Source of the DNA: JAENVU01 sp038250905 | GTDB lineage: Bacteria; Actinomycetota; Acidimicrobiia; IMCC26256; JAENVU01 | NCBI GenBank assembly: GCA_038250905.1 | Contig: JBBSBV010000024.1 | Location: forward strand, 1-64,000 | Reading direction: 5' to 3' | Length of the DNA: 64,000 bases | In this document: positions 53,987 through 62,443 of the stretch, piece by piece | How positions within the stretch are numbered: position 1 is the first letter of the stretch | Layout: each line of letters opens with the position of its first letter | The notes under the pieces: model-generated | Told to the model about the DNA's origin: nothing | Databases searched by the model: none | What the model saw: the letters and a program-made list of their open reading frames with translations, nothing else | Translations under genes and position numbers: made by a program

Positions 53987-54967
53987 TCAGCCGGGCGGGA
54001 CGAGACCGGTCGCGGCGCGGACCCGCGTCATCGTCGCCTCGGCGATCTCGGCCGCGCGGGCCGCACCGATCGCGAGTTGGCGAGCCAGTTCGGCGGGATC
54101 GGCCGCCAACTCCTCGTACCGCTCGCGCGTGGGTCGGAGGAACTCGATCACGGCGTCGGCGACCGCGCCCTTGAAGGTGCCGTAGCCCGAGGTGCCGTAC
54201 TCGGCCTCGAGGTCGGGCACCGGGCGGCCGGTCGCCACCGAGAGCAACGAGAGCAGGTTCGACACGCCGGGCTTGGCCGCGACGTCGAAGCGCACCGCGG
54301 TGTCCGAGTCGGTGACGGCCGACTTCACCTTCTTCGTGATCACCTTCGGATCGTCGAGCACCAGGATCGTGCCCTGGGGTGACTCGACCGACTTGCTCAT
54401 CTTCGCGGCCGGGTTCTGGAGGTCCTTGATGCGAGCGCCCACCGGCGGCACCGTCGCCTTCGGGACCACGAGCGTGTCGCCGAAGCGGTGGTTGAACCGG
54501 ATCGCCACGTCGCGGGTGAGTTCCACGTGTTGGACCTGGTCCTCGCCGACGGGAACCTCGTCGGTGTCGTACAGGAGGATGTCGGCGGCCATCAGGACCG
54601 GGTAGTCGAGCAGGCCGGCACTCACCGATTCCTGGCCCTCGCCCTTCTCCTTGAACTGGGTCATGCGCCGCAACTCGCCGACGGTCGCCACGCAGTTGAG
54701 GATCCACGTGAGTTCGGTCACGGCCGGCACGTGGCTCTGGACGAACAACGTGCACCGGGCCGGATCGAGTCCGGCGGCGAGCAGGAGCGCGGCGAGGCGG
54801 CGGGTTTCGGACGTGAGCTGGGCTGGGTCGTAGGGGAGGGTCATGGCGTGGAGATCGACCACGCAGAAGATCCCGCCGTCCTGCTGGGCCACCCAGCGGC
54901 CGACCGCCCCCACGAAATTGCCCAGGTGCATTTCGCCCGACGGTTTGATCCCGGAAAACTGACGCAT
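53987..54967 (-). CDS. trpS: Tryptophan--tRNA ligase
   Basis: 326 residues. 'SGIKPSGEMHLGNFVGAV' holds the HIGH-type motif (H-L-G-N), 'YPVLMAADILLYDTDEVPVGEDQVQHVELTRDVA' (in two parts) the Trp/tRNA-binding region, and 'NPAAKMSKS' the KMSKS loop. It charges tRNA-Trp in the cytoplasm. The start is ATG 54967; GTG 54970 precedes it directly. I see no Shine-Dalgarno sequence at a good distance. The 302-bp region upstream holds an inverted repeat (55094–55138) and the scpA -10, but no T-box consensus. Confidence 0.95.
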   Translation of the reverse strand: MRQFSGIKPSGEMHLGNFVGAVGRWVAQQDGGIFCVVDLHAMTLPYDPAQLTSETRRLAALLLAAGLDPARCTLFVQSHVPAVTELTWILNCVATVGELRRMTQFKEKGEGQESVSAGLLDYPVLMAADILLYDTDEVPVGEDQVQHVELTRDVAIRFNHRFGDTLVVPKATVPPVGARIKDLQNPAAKMSKSVESPQGTILVLDDPKVITKKVKSAVTDSDTAVRFDVAAKPGVSNLLSLLSVATGRPVPDLEAEYGTSGYGTFKGAVADAVIEFLRPTRERYEELAADPAELARQLAIGAARAAEIAEATMTRVRAATGLVPPG

Positions 54968-55093
54968 CACGTCATCATGGCTCGTTCGCTTGCTCTCCTG
55001 GTGGTTGTTTGCTCCGCGGGTTTCGCTCCTGAGCGGCCCGCTCCGGTGCGAGTGATGTGCCACCTGGGTTGCGGCGCGCTCCCATCTCCTCGG

Positions 55094-55138
55094 CGTTTGT
55101 CGCCGGAGCTGGCCCGGGGCGTGCTGAGGCGACAAACG
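55094..55138. repeat. Perfect 11-bp inverted repeat between trpS and scpA
   Basis: CGTTTGTCGCC at 55094–55104 is the exact reverse complement of GGCGACAAACG at 55128–55138, with a 23-base spacer. The arms are AT-richer than the flanks. It lies about 130 bp before trpS and 130 bp before scpA, so it may be an operator or a leader hairpin for either gene. Confidence 0.6.
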
Positions 55139-55254
55139 GTCGCCATGGGTGGCGGTGGGGCCAGGGAACGATCCAGCCGACTCTGCCGCGAAAGCCCGTC
55201 ACCAGGGCGGATCCCGGGTCTCGGCGGGTCCCAAATCGCGCGCCGCGCGCTGGC

Positions 55255-55260
55255 TAGCCT
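55255..55260 (+). promoter_or_regulatory. Predicted -10 element (TAGCCT), leaderless
   Basis: TAGCCT is nine bases before the scpA ATG. The same hexamer precedes aroH and ispH. Confidence 0.55.
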
Positions 55261-55269
55261 GACCGTCAG

Positions 55270-56124
55270 ATGTCGTACGAAGTGAGCACTCCGGTCTACG
55301 AAGGGCCTTTCGAGCTCCTGCTCCACCTCATCCTCAAGGAAGAGGTGGACATCTGGGATGTCTCGATCGCCCAGGTGATCGACCGCTTCATGATCGAGAT
55401 CGAGAAGCTCGACCGGGTCGACCTCGACGTCGCCACCGAGTTCCTGCTCATCGCGTCCACGCTCGTGGAGCTCAAGGTCCGCCGGCTGCTGCCCGGCGCC
55501 GAGATGACCGAGCTCGACGAGGAGCTGATGCGCTTCGAGGAGCGCGACCTGCTCCTCGCCCGACTGCTCGAGTGCAAGACGTTCAAGGATGCGGCCCGGG
55601 TCCTCGAGTCGATGTTGCGCCGCGGGGCCAAGGTGGTCTCGCGCAGCGCGGGTCCCGAGGAGCCGTTCCGGTCGCTCTCGCCCGATCCGCTCGAGCGGGT
55701 CACCCCCGAGCAGTTGCTGGCCGCCGCGATCCGCGGGCTCACCCCACCTCCTCCGCCGCCCGAGGTCGACCTCTTTCACGTCGCCCCCATCCGCATCAGC
55801 GTCCACGAGGCGGCCGAGGCCGTGCTCATTGCGCTCAACCACACGCGGCCGGTCAGCTTCCGGACGCTCGTCGTCGGGATCGAGGATCGGATCGAGGTGA
55901 TCGTGCGGTTCCTCGCGGTGCTCGAGTTGTACAAGCAGGGCATCGTCGACCTCACCCAGCTCGAGACGTTCGGCGACCTGTCGGTGCGGCGCTTCGAGGT
56001 CAGCGAGACCGAGATCGACCTCGTGGCCATGGAGGACTGGGAATCGGTGACCGACACCCTCGACACCAGCGCCCTCGACCCCAGCGCCCTCGACCCCAGC
56101 GCCGACGCCGTGTCGGCCAACTGA
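55270..56124 (+). CDS. scpA: Segregation and condensation protein ScpA
   Basis: 284 residues. 'YEGPFELLLHLILKEEVDIWDVSIAQVIDRF' (in two parts near residue 10) is the kleisin N-terminal signature, 'ATEFLLIASTLVELKVRRLLP' follows, and a C-terminal winged-helix region lies around 'VVGIEDRIEVIVRFLAVLELYKQGIVDL'. ScpA bridges SMC heads and binds ScpB. The tail after residue 260 contains a three-copy L-D-x-S-A repeat. It is first in a coupled run through the pseudouridine synthase gene, in the same order as in mycobacteria (Rv1709–Rv1711). Confidence 0.94.
   Translation: MSYEVSTPVYEGPFELLLHLILKEEVDIWDVSIAQVIDRFMIEIEKLDRVDLDVATEFLLIASTLVELKVRRLLPGAEMTELDEELMRFEERDLLLARLLECKTFKDAARVLESMLRRGAKVVSRSAGPEEPFRSLSPDPLERVTPEQLLAAAIRGLTPPPPPPEVDLFHVAPIRISVHEAAEAVLIALNHTRPVSFRTLVVGIEDRIEVIVRFLAVLELYKQGIVDLTQLETFGDLSVRRFEVSETEIDLVAMEDWESVTDTLDTSALDPSALDPSADAVSAN
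56056..56100 (+). repeat. Three 15-bp tandem repeats in the scpA 3' end
   Basis: Units at 56056, 56071 and 56086. The last two are identical, the first differs at two or three bases. They encode L-D-x-S-A steps in the disordered C-terminal tail. Confidence 0.8.
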
Positions 56125-56152
56125 TCCGGTTGAACCCGGGGATCGCAGACCG

Positions 56153-56809
56153 ATGAGCGACATGGTGATGACCGAGACGAAGCGGGCGATCGAAGCCGTG
56201 CTCATGGCGGCGATCGAACCCGTCGAGCCGCAGCTGCTCGCCCAACTCACCGAGACGCCGGTCAACGCGATCGAGGCGCTCTGCGACGAGTTGCACGAGG
56301 AGTACGAACGCGAGGGCCGGGGCTTCACCATCGCCCGGGTCGCCGGCGGCTACCGCTTCCAGACCCACCCGGAGATGAGTGCGTACATCGAACGCTTCGT
56401 GCTCGAGGGCCAGTCGATCCGCCTGTCGGGTCCCGCGCTCGAGACGCTCGCGATCATCGCCTACAAACAGCCGGTCTCGCGGGCCCAGCTCGCGGCGATC
56501 CGCGGCGTGAGCGTCGAGTCCACCATCGCCACGCTGATCCAGCGCGGCTACGTGATGGAGCTGGGTCACGATCCCGGTCCCGGCCAGGCAATCCTCTACG
56601 GCACCACCGTGCGCTTCCTCGAGCAGATGGGCATCGACTCGCTCCAGGACCTGCCGCCGCTGGCCCAGTTCGTCCCCGAACCGTCCGTCGTCGAGGCGCT
56701 CGAACGCGGACTGCACCTGCGCGTCGAGGACGCGACCGACGCAACGAACGAGGACGCGAGCCCCGAGGCGGCACCCGAGGGCGACGAACCTCGCGTCATC
56801 GAGGAGTGA
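56153..56809 (+). CDS. scpB: Segregation and condensation protein ScpB
   Basis: 218 residues. Two winged-helix domains: 'KRAIEAVLMAAIEPVEPQLLAQL' and 'GFTIARVAGGYRFQTHPEMSAYIERFV' in the first, 'LSGPALETLAIIAYKQPVSRAQLAAIRGVSVE' (in two parts) and 'LGHDPGPGQAILYGTTVRFLEQMGI' in the second. These are the standard ScpB signatures. The C-terminal ~40 residues are acidic and disordered. ATG 56153 is taken; 56162 and 56168 are in-frame alternatives. Its stop overlaps the next start in GTGA. Confidence 0.94.
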   Translation: MSDMVMTETKRAIEAVLMAAIEPVEPQLLAQLTETPVNAIEALCDELHEEYEREGRGFTIARVAGGYRFQTHPEMSAYIERFVLEGQSIRLSGPALETLAIIAYKQPVSRAQLAAIRGVSVESTIATLIQRGYVMELGHDPGPGQAILYGTTVRFLEQMGIDSLQDLPPLAQFVPEPSVVEALERGLHLRVEDATDATNEDASPEAAPEGDEPRVIEE

Positions 56810-57633
56810 TCACCGAACACGACGGTGTCCGGTTGCAGAAGGTGCTCGCGCAGGCCGGCATCGGTTCGCGGCGTGTCTGCGAGGAGTTCATCGCGGCCGG
56901 GCGGGTCACGGTCAACGGCGAGGTCGCCATCCTCGGCCGGCGGGTCGACGCCGAAGCCGACACCATCGACGTCGACGGCGTCCGCGTGCCCACCAAGGCC
57001 GGGCTCGTCTACTACTTGCTCAACAAGCCCGAGCGGGTCATGTCCACCGCCAGTGACCCGCAGGGTCGCCCGACGGTCGTGGAGCTGGTGCCCGACGAAC
57101 CGCGGGTGTACCCCGTAGGCCGGCTCGACTGGGAGACCGAGGGCCTGCTGCTGCTCACCAACGACGGCACGCTGACCCTCCGCCTCACCCACCCGCGCTA
57201 CGGGGCGGAGAAGGAGTACCTGGCCGAGGTCGACGGTGTGCCCACCCGCGCCGCGCTGCGGACCCTGCGGGAGGGTGTGGCGCTGGAGGACGGCCGGACC
57301 GCACCGGCCGCGGTGCAGCTCACCCAGGAGCGGGGCGACACCTCCGCACTCACGATCGTGATCCACGAGGGTCGGAACCGGCAGATCCGCCGCATGTGCG
57401 ACGCGGTCGGTCATCCGGTCCGCCGCCTGGTCCGGACCCGGATCGGTCAGCTCGCCGACCGCAGCCTGAAGCCGGGGGAGTGGCGCCTGCTCACGCCCGC
57501 CGAGGTGCGCGCGCTCTACGCGGCCACGGGCGACGAGCCCGATCCCGAGCCGGATGCCGCTGACGTCGATGTCGCAACCGACAACGACGTCGCAACCGGC
57601 AACGACGCCGGGCCCGGCGAAGGCACCGGGTAG
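56806..57633 (+). CDS. rluB: RluB/RsuA-family rRNA pseudouridine synthase
   Basis: 275 residues. An S4 RNA-binding domain ('RLQKVLAQAGIGSRRVCEEFIAAGRVTVNG', in two parts) precedes the catalytic domain: 'YYLLNKPERVMSTASDPQGRPTVVELVP', then 'YPVGRLDWETEGLLLLTNDG' with the catalytic Asp, and 'IHEGRNRQIRRMCDAVGHPVRRLVR'. RluB modifies 23S rRNA near the peptidyl-transferase centre; RluF/RsuA relatives are possible. The tail after residue 245 is acidic with two near-identical 18-bp units (57571–57606, V-A-T-x-N-D). It shares its start with the scpB stop. Confidence 0.88.
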   Translation: MITEHDGVRLQKVLAQAGIGSRRVCEEFIAAGRVTVNGEVAILGRRVDAEADTIDVDGVRVPTKAGLVYYLLNKPERVMSTASDPQGRPTVVELVPDEPRVYPVGRLDWETEGLLLLTNDGTLTLRLTHPRYGAEKEYLAEVDGVPTRAALRTLREGVALEDGRTAPAAVQLTQERGDTSALTIVIHEGRNRQIRRMCDAVGHPVRRLVRTRIGQLADRSLKPGEWRLLTPAEVRALYAATGDEPDPEPDAADVDVATDNDVATGNDAGPGEGTG

Positions 57634-57636
57634 CCT
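57631..57636 (+). promoter_or_regulatory. Predicted -10 element (TAGCCT), leaderless
   Basis: TAGCCT begins with the TAG stop of the pseudouridine synthase gene and lies eight bases before the aroH GTG. Confidence 0.55.
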
Positions 57637-57644
57637 CGACCGCC

Positions 57645-58007
57645 GTGAAACTCCGAGGCCTCCGCGGCGCCACCACCTGCGACGTCGACACGGTCGACGA
57701 GATCGACGGGAAGACCAAAGCGCTGGTCGCGGCGATGCTCGAGCGCAACGACGTCGACCACGAGGACCTCGTGAGCATCGTCTTCACCGCCACCGACGAC
57801 CTGCACTCCCAGTTCCCCGCGACGGCGGCCCGCGCGCTCGGTCTGGGTGACGTCCCGCTGCTGTGCGCCCGTGAACTCGACATCGTGGGGAGCAAGCCGC
57901 GCACGATCCGCGTCCTGATGCACCTCTATACCGAACACACCCGGGCGGAGCTGCATCACGTGTACCTCGAGGGCGCGACGACCCTGCGCGACGACCTCCC
58001 GGAGTGA
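57645..58007 (+). CDS. aroH: Chorismate mutase, AroH type
   Basis: 120 residues, the size of monofunctional AroH. 'LRGLRGATTCDVDTVDEI' includes the active-site Arg, 'FTATDDLHSQFPATAARALGL' and 'VPLLCARELDIVG' with the Cys/Arg-Glu active-site set, and 'IRVLMHLYTE' before the C-terminal Arg segment. It converts chorismate to prephenate, the substrate of the next gene. Its stop overlaps the tyrA GTG. Confidence 0.93.
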   Translation: MKLRGLRGATTCDVDTVDEIDGKTKALVAAMLERNDVDHEDLVSIVFTATDDLHSQFPATAARALGLGDVPLLCARELDIVGSKPRTIRVLMHLYTEHTRAELHHVYLEGATTLRDDLPE

Positions 58008-59095
58008 CCGTGACCGTTGCGATACTCGGTACCGGCCTCATCGGCGGGTCCATCGGCCTGGCCCTCACCAAGGCCGGTATCTCGGTGCGCGGATTCGACG
58101 CGGACCCCGAGGTCGCCGCCCGCGCGCTCGCCATCGGTGCGGTGGAACGGGTGGCCGCGTCGCCCGCCGAGGCGGTGGCCGGGGCCGATGTCGTGATCGT
58201 GGCCGTGCCGGTCGGGAAAGTGGCGGGCCTGGTCATCGAGGCGCTCGATGCCGGCGCGCCGGCCGTGACCGACGTCGGGTCGGTGAAGGCCGCGGTGATC
58301 GGGGCGGTACGGGCCGCCCGGCCGGACCGATGCGCGCGGTTCGTCGGCGGCCACCCGATGTCGGGCTCGGAGCAGGACGGGCTCGACGGCGCCAACGCCG
58401 ATCTCTTCGCCGGTGCCACCTGGGTGCTGACCCCCACCACCGATACCGACGCCGCGGCCCACACCGCGGTGCGCAACGTGATCGGCCGGCTCGGCGCCGA
58501 AGTCGTCGAGATCCCACCCGAGCAGCACGACGCGTTGGTCGCGGTGGTGAGTCACGTTCCCCAGCTCGCGGCCACCACGCTGATGAACGTGGCCGCGGCC
58601 GGTGGCGACGACCACGCGCTGCTCATGCGGCTGGCCGCAGGGGGGTTCCGGGACATGACCCGTATCGCGGCCGGCCATCCCGGCATCTGGCCCGACATCT
58701 GCGTCGCGAACCGCGACGCCATCCTCGACGCACTCGACGCGTACCGGGCGTCGCTCGACGGCGTCCGGGCGATGGTCGAACGCGGCGACGGCGACGCGCT
58801 CCTCGGCGCGCTCGAACACGGGCGCCAGGCGCGCCGCAACCTGCCGAGTGGCGCACGCGTCACCGGTCCGCTCGTGGAGTTGCGGATCCCCGTGCCCGAC
58901 CGTCCGGCGGTCCTCGCCGAGGTCACCACGATGGCCGGCCGGCTCGGCGTGAACATCGTCGACATCGAGATCGCCCACTCCATCGAGGGAGACGGAGGTG
59001 TGCTCGTGCTCGTCGTGGCCACGAGCGGTGCCGAGGACTTCGACCGTGCCCTCGCCGAGGCGGGCTACCACGTGAGCCAGAAGGATCTGACGTGA
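58004..59095 (+). CDS. tyrA: Prephenate dehydrogenase with C-terminal ACT domain
   Basis: 363 residues. The Rossmann loop 'VAILGTGLIGGSIGLAL' opens the protein, 'VTDVGSVKAAVI' and 'FVGGHPMSGSEQDGLDGA' carry the catalytic/substrate His, and 'VSHVPQLAATTLMN' follows. Residues about 285–360 form an ACT regulatory domain ('VELRIPVPDRPAVLAEVTTMAGRLGVNIVDIEI', in two parts), which suggests feedback control by tyrosine or another amino acid. It makes 4-hydroxyphenylpyruvate from prephenate. GTGA overlaps at both ends couple aroH, tyrA and aroA. Confidence 0.93.
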   Translation: MTVTVAILGTGLIGGSIGLALTKAGISVRGFDADPEVAARALAIGAVERVAASPAEAVAGADVVIVAVPVGKVAGLVIEALDAGAPAVTDVGSVKAAVIGAVRAARPDRCARFVGGHPMSGSEQDGLDGANADLFAGATWVLTPTTDTDAAAHTAVRNVIGRLGAEVVEIPPEQHDALVAVVSHVPQLAATTLMNVAAAGGDDHALLMRLAAGGFRDMTRIAAGHPGIWPDICVANRDAILDALDAYRASLDGVRAMVERGDGDALLGALEHGRQARRNLPSGARVTGPLVELRIPVPDRPAVLAEVTTMAGRLGVNIVDIEIAHSIEGDGGVLVLVVATSGAEDFDRALAEAGYHVSQKDLT

Positions 59096-60393
59096 GTTCC
59101 GTGCCGGGCACTGCTCCGGCCGAGTTCACGGTGACGGGTGGCCGACCGCTGCGCGGCCGGTTGCGAGTGCCCGGATGCAAAGGCATCTCACACCGAGCGT
59201 TGCTCTTCGCCGCCGTCGCCGACGGTCACTCGACCATCCGGGGCCTCGCCGACGGTGCCGACGTCGCGTCGACGATCGAGTGCCTCGACGCGCTCGGTGT
59301 ACGGATCCGCACCGCGGCCGACGGCATCACGGTGCGCGGCCTCGGGTTCGACGGCCTGCGCGAGCCCACCGGGGTCCTGGACTGCGGGAACTCGGGCACG
59401 ACCATGCGGATGCTGGCCGGCCTGCTCGCGGGCCGCGACTTCCTGTCGGTGCTCGTCGGCGACGAGTCACTGTCGGCTCGGCCCATGCGCCGCGTCCTGG
59501 ACCCCCTCGAGGCGATGGGCGCGGCGGTCGACGGCCGCGTCGGTGGGACGTGCGCTCCCATCACGATGCGCGGCGGCGGGTTGACCGGTCGGCACCACGA
59601 GTTGGCCACCGCGAGCGGCCAGGTGAAGACCGCGCTCGTGCTCGCCGGACTCCAGGCCGACGGCATCACCGAGATCGTCGAACCGGCGCCGAGCCGCGAT
59701 CACACCGAGCGGATGCTGGCCGCGCTCGGCGCGCCGGTGACGCGCCTGAACGACCGCGGCGTCCGGGTCGAACGGGGGCAACCGAGCGCGTTCGAGATGA
59801 CGATCCCCGGCGACGCCAGCTCGGCGGCGTTCTTCGTCGTGGCCGCGTGCATTGTCCCCGGCTCCGATCTCGTACTTGAGTCCGTGAGTGTGAACCCGGC
59901 GCGCATCGCCTACGTCGACGTGCTCCGCCGCATGGGGGCGACGATCGACGTCACCGTCACCGGCGAGGAGGTCGGCGAGCCGGTAGGAGACATCCGGGTG
60001 CAGGCCGCAACGCTCGTCGGCACCGAGATCGCGGGGGACGAGTCGATCATCGACGAACTTCCGGTCCTCGCAGTGGCCGGCGCGTTCGCGGACGGCATCA
60101 CCACGATCCACGACGCGGCCGAGTTGGCGGTCAAGGAGAGCAACCGCATCGGGACCGTCGAACAGGAACTCACCCAACTCGGGATCCGGGTCGAGACCCG
60201 GCCCGACGGTCTGGTGATCCACGGCGGCGCGCCGGTCGGGGCGTCGCTCAAGAGTCACGGCGACCACCGGATCGCGATGGCAGCCGCGGTTGCGGGACTG
60301 GGTGCCGCGGGGGAGTCGACCGTGCGGGGATTCGGCGCGACCGGGATCTCGTACCCGGGCTTCGCCGCCGACGTCGAGTCGGTGCTCGCGTGA
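59092..60393 (+). CDS. aroA: 3-phosphoshikimate 1-carboxyvinyltransferase (EPSP synthase)
   Basis: 433 residues from the GTG in the GTGA overlap. Signatures: 'DCGNSGTTMRMLAGLLAG' (about 98–115, PEP site), 'SASGQVKTALVLAGL'-type segment read as 'TASGQVKTALVLAGL', 'IPGDASSAAFFVVAA', 'GDESIIDELPVLAVAGAFADG' with the catalytic Asp, and 'ELAVKESNRI'. The N-terminal motif is 'VPGCKGISHRALL' where most enzymes read P-G-D/S-K-S-x-S; the Lys is kept but the following Ser is Gly. It makes EPSP from shikimate-3-phosphate and PEP. Confidence 0.93.
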   Translation: MSSVPGTAPAEFTVTGGRPLRGRLRVPGCKGISHRALLFAAVADGHSTIRGLADGADVASTIECLDALGVRIRTAADGITVRGLGFDGLREPTGVLDCGNSGTTMRMLAGLLAGRDFLSVLVGDESLSARPMRRVLDPLEAMGAAVDGRVGGTCAPITMRGGGLTGRHHELATASGQVKTALVLAGLQADGITEIVEPAPSRDHTERMLAALGAPVTRLNDRGVRVERGQPSAFEMTIPGDASSAAFFVVAACIVPGSDLVLESVSVNPARIAYVDVLRRMGATIDVTVTGEEVGEPVGDIRVQAATLVGTEIAGDESIIDELPVLAVAGAFADGITTIHDAAELAVKESNRIGTVEQELTQLGIRVETRPDGLVIHGGAPVGASLKSHGDHRIAMAAAVAGLGAAGESTVRGFGATGISYPGFAADVESVLA

Positions 60394-61073
60394 GTGACGG
60401 GCACCCGAGCGGGCGGGTCGTAGCGATCGACGGGCCGTCGGGGTCCGGGAAGTCGACGATCGCACGGGGGGTCGCCGCCGCGCTCGGACTCGAGGTCCTG
60501 GACACGGGTGCGATGTACCGAGCGGTGACCGGTGCGGTCCTGCGGGCCGGGGTCGACCCGAGCGACGAAGAGCAGGTCACGGTGATCGCCCAGGCGTGTC
60601 GGCTCGAGTTGGTGGACGGCGTCACCACGCTCGACGGGGCCGACGTGTCGGCCCTGATCCGGGGGCCCGAGGTGACCGCGAACGTGTCGGCGGTCTCGGT
60701 GCATCCGGGCGTGCGGGCCGAACTGGTCGCCCGCCAGCGGGCGTGGGTGACCAAGCACCGCGGCGGCGTGGTCGAGGGTCGTGACATCGGCTCGGTCGTC
60801 TTCCCCGACGCCCCGGTCAAGGTCTTCCTCACCGCGTCGGAGGAGGAGCGGGCACTCCGGCGTCAACGTGACGAAGTGGCCGCGAGCCGGACGGTCTCGG
60901 TCGAGACGCTGCAGGCGACGATGGCCGCGCGCGACGCGGCCGACTCGACCCGCTCGGTATCACCGTTGCGCACCGCCGACGGCGCGACGATCATCGACAC
61001 CACGGGCCGGACTCCCGACGCCATCGTCGCCGAGATCGTGGACGCATTCCGTCGCGCAGAAGGAACCAGCTGA
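60390..61073 (+). CDS. cmk: Cytidylate kinase
   Basis: 227 residues. 'VVAIDGPSGSGKSTIARGVA' is the P-loop, 'LDTGAMYRAVT' the CMP-binding loop, and 'VVEGRDIGSVVFPDAPVKVFLTAS' the conserved core with the Arg-Asp pair. It phosphorylates CMP and dCMP, feeding CDP/CTP pools. It overlaps aroA in GTGA and the acyltransferase by one base. In mycobacteria cmk also follows the pseudouridine synthase gene; here the aromatic amino acid genes lie between. Confidence 0.95.
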   Translation: MSDGHPSGRVVAIDGPSGSGKSTIARGVAAALGLEVLDTGAMYRAVTGAVLRAGVDPSDEEQVTVIAQACRLELVDGVTTLDGADVSALIRGPEVTANVSAVSVHPGVRAELVARQRAWVTKHRGGVVEGRDIGSVVFPDAPVKVFLTASEEERALRRQRDEVAASRTVSVETLQATMAARDAADSTRSVSPLRTADGATIIDTTGRTPDAIVAEIVDAFRRAEGTS

Positions 61074-61705
61074 TGTTCTACGGCTTCGCACGAGGCTTGT
61101 TGTTGGCCCTGAGCAAGGTGCTGTTCCGGGTCCGGATCAGCGGCACCGAGAACGTGCCGACGTCGGGCGTCTTCATCGTGGCGCCCACGCACCGGTCGTA
61201 CTTCGACACGCCGTTCGCGTCGTTCATCACCCGCCGCCGGATCCGGTTCATGGCGAAGGAGGAGCTGTTCAAGAACTCCTTCGGCGCCAAGCTGTTCCTG
61301 GCCCTCGGCGGGATCCCGGTGAAGCGGGGCTCGGCGAGTGCCCGGTCGGCCACCAAGGCCGTCGAAGCGGCATTGCGGGCGGGTGAGCCCGCGGCGGTGT
61401 TCCCCGAGGGCACGCGCGCCCACGGTCCCGACGTCGCACCGCTCTTCGACGGCACCGCCTACCTCGCGGTGAAGCTCGGCTGCCCGATCGTGCCGGTGGC
61501 CATCGGAGGCAGCGAGAACATCCTCGCGAGCGGCAAGAAGCTGCCGAAGCTCCACCGGGTCTCCGTGAAGGTGGGCGCGCCCGTCGTGTCCCCGCCCGAC
61601 GCCAGCACCCGCAAGCGGGGCGACCTGGTCGCGGTGAGCGACGAGTTGATGAAGTCGCTCCAGACCCTCTTCGACGCCGCCAACCGCGAGGCCGGCGTCA
61701 GCTGA
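61073..61705 (+). CDS. plsC: 1-acyl-sn-glycerol-3-phosphate acyltransferase
   Basis: 210 residues. 'VAPTHRSYFDTPF' is motif I (H-x4-D), 'GIPVKRGSASAR' motif II, 'AAVFPEGTRAHGPDVAPLFDGTAYLAVK' motif III/IV with F-P-E-G-T-R, and 'PIVPVAIGG' the last conserved block. One membrane-associated helix is likely at the N-terminus. It acylates lysophosphatidate to phosphatidate at the membrane, although some PlsC homologues use other acceptors. It shares one base with cmk and runs convergently into the lipoprotein gene 15 bp away, with no terminator visible. Confidence 0.9.
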   Translation: MFYGFARGLLLALSKVLFRVRISGTENVPTSGVFIVAPTHRSYFDTPFASFITRRRIRFMAKEELFKNSFGAKLFLALGGIPVKRGSASARSATKAVEAALRAGEPAAVFPEGTRAHGPDVAPLFDGTAYLAVKLGCPIVPVAIGGSENILASGKKLPKLHRVSVKVGAPVVSPPDASTRKRGDLVAVSDELMKSLQTLFDAANREAGVS

Positions 61706-61720
61706 GACAGCCCCGGTGGG

Positions 61721-62314
61721 TCAGTTACTCAGTTCGTTGGGCGCGAGCTTGCACTTGCCCATGATGTTGAAGATCTCCGACTGGTTCCCGAACGCATTCT
61801 TGAATGCGTCGGAGGAACTCTTGCGGCCGAGCATCGAGTCGACCATCGCGGACTTGAACGCCTTGTTCGCCAGCAGTTCGTCGAACAGGCAGCGCACCTT
61901 GGCCGGTGCGACCTTCGCGAAGGTGCCGGAGCTGTCCTTCGACGCCTGCTTGACGACGAGATCCGTGAAGTTGAAGCACTTCCCGTCGGTGAGCACGGCG
62001 ACGAGTTCTTCGGCTTCCTTCTGCGTGAGGTGCTTGCCGATGGTGCTGAAGGGACTGTCGCCACCGCTCTTCGCGAGCTCTGCCGGGGTCACGCCCGACG
62101 ACTTGAACTTGTCGGCGCCGACCGAGTTGACCACGCCTTCGGCTACGCATTGGGCCTGCGACCGCGTGAAGCCGCTCTTCGCGCCGTCCGCGTCGTAGCT
62201 CTTCATCATCGCGTCGACGTAGGTCTTACCGTCGCTGCTCGACGAGCTGCCACCGCTGCTCCCGCAGGCGGTCGCGATGATCGAAATGGCCATGACGGCG
62301 ATGAAACGACGCAT
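61721..62314 (-). CDS. Predicted lipoprotein of unknown function
   Basis: 197 residues. 'MRRFIAVMAISIIATACGSSG' ends in a lipobox (I-A-T-A-C), so lipidation at about Cys17 is expected, followed by a Ser/Gly linker. The mature part is helical and polar with four cysteines spaced through it ('AQCVAEGVVNSVG', 'DGKCFNFTDLVV', 'KVRCLFDELLAN', 'IMGKCKLAPNE'), which suggests two disulfides. I do not recognise the family. GGAGAG lies about eight bases before the ATG. The 129-bp gap upstream shows no other clear feature. Confidence 0.8.
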   Translation of the reverse strand: MRRFIAVMAISIIATACGSSGGSSSSSDGKTYVDAMMKSYDADGAKSGFTRSQAQCVAEGVVNSVGADKFKSSGVTPAELAKSGGDSPFSTIGKHLTQKEAEELVAVLTDGKCFNFTDLVVKQASKDSSGTFAKVAPAKVRCLFDELLANKAFKSAMVDSMLGRKSSSDAFKNAFGNQSEIFNIMGKCKLAPNELSN

Positions 62315-62443
62315 ATCCGGGACTCTCCACTCGGGGTCGGAACCACCAACGTCGATATCGATCGGCCTCGGTTCGGGGGTCCTTGAGGGTGGAACCGGCT
62401 CCGATCGGCGCGCGCTCCCCGCGAAGGGTGCAATGCGGGCGGA

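Noticed and set aside
54968..55269. T-box riboswitch upstream of trpS
   Set aside because: No T-box consensus (T-G-G-N-A-C-C-G-C-G) or specifier hairpin on the minus strand.
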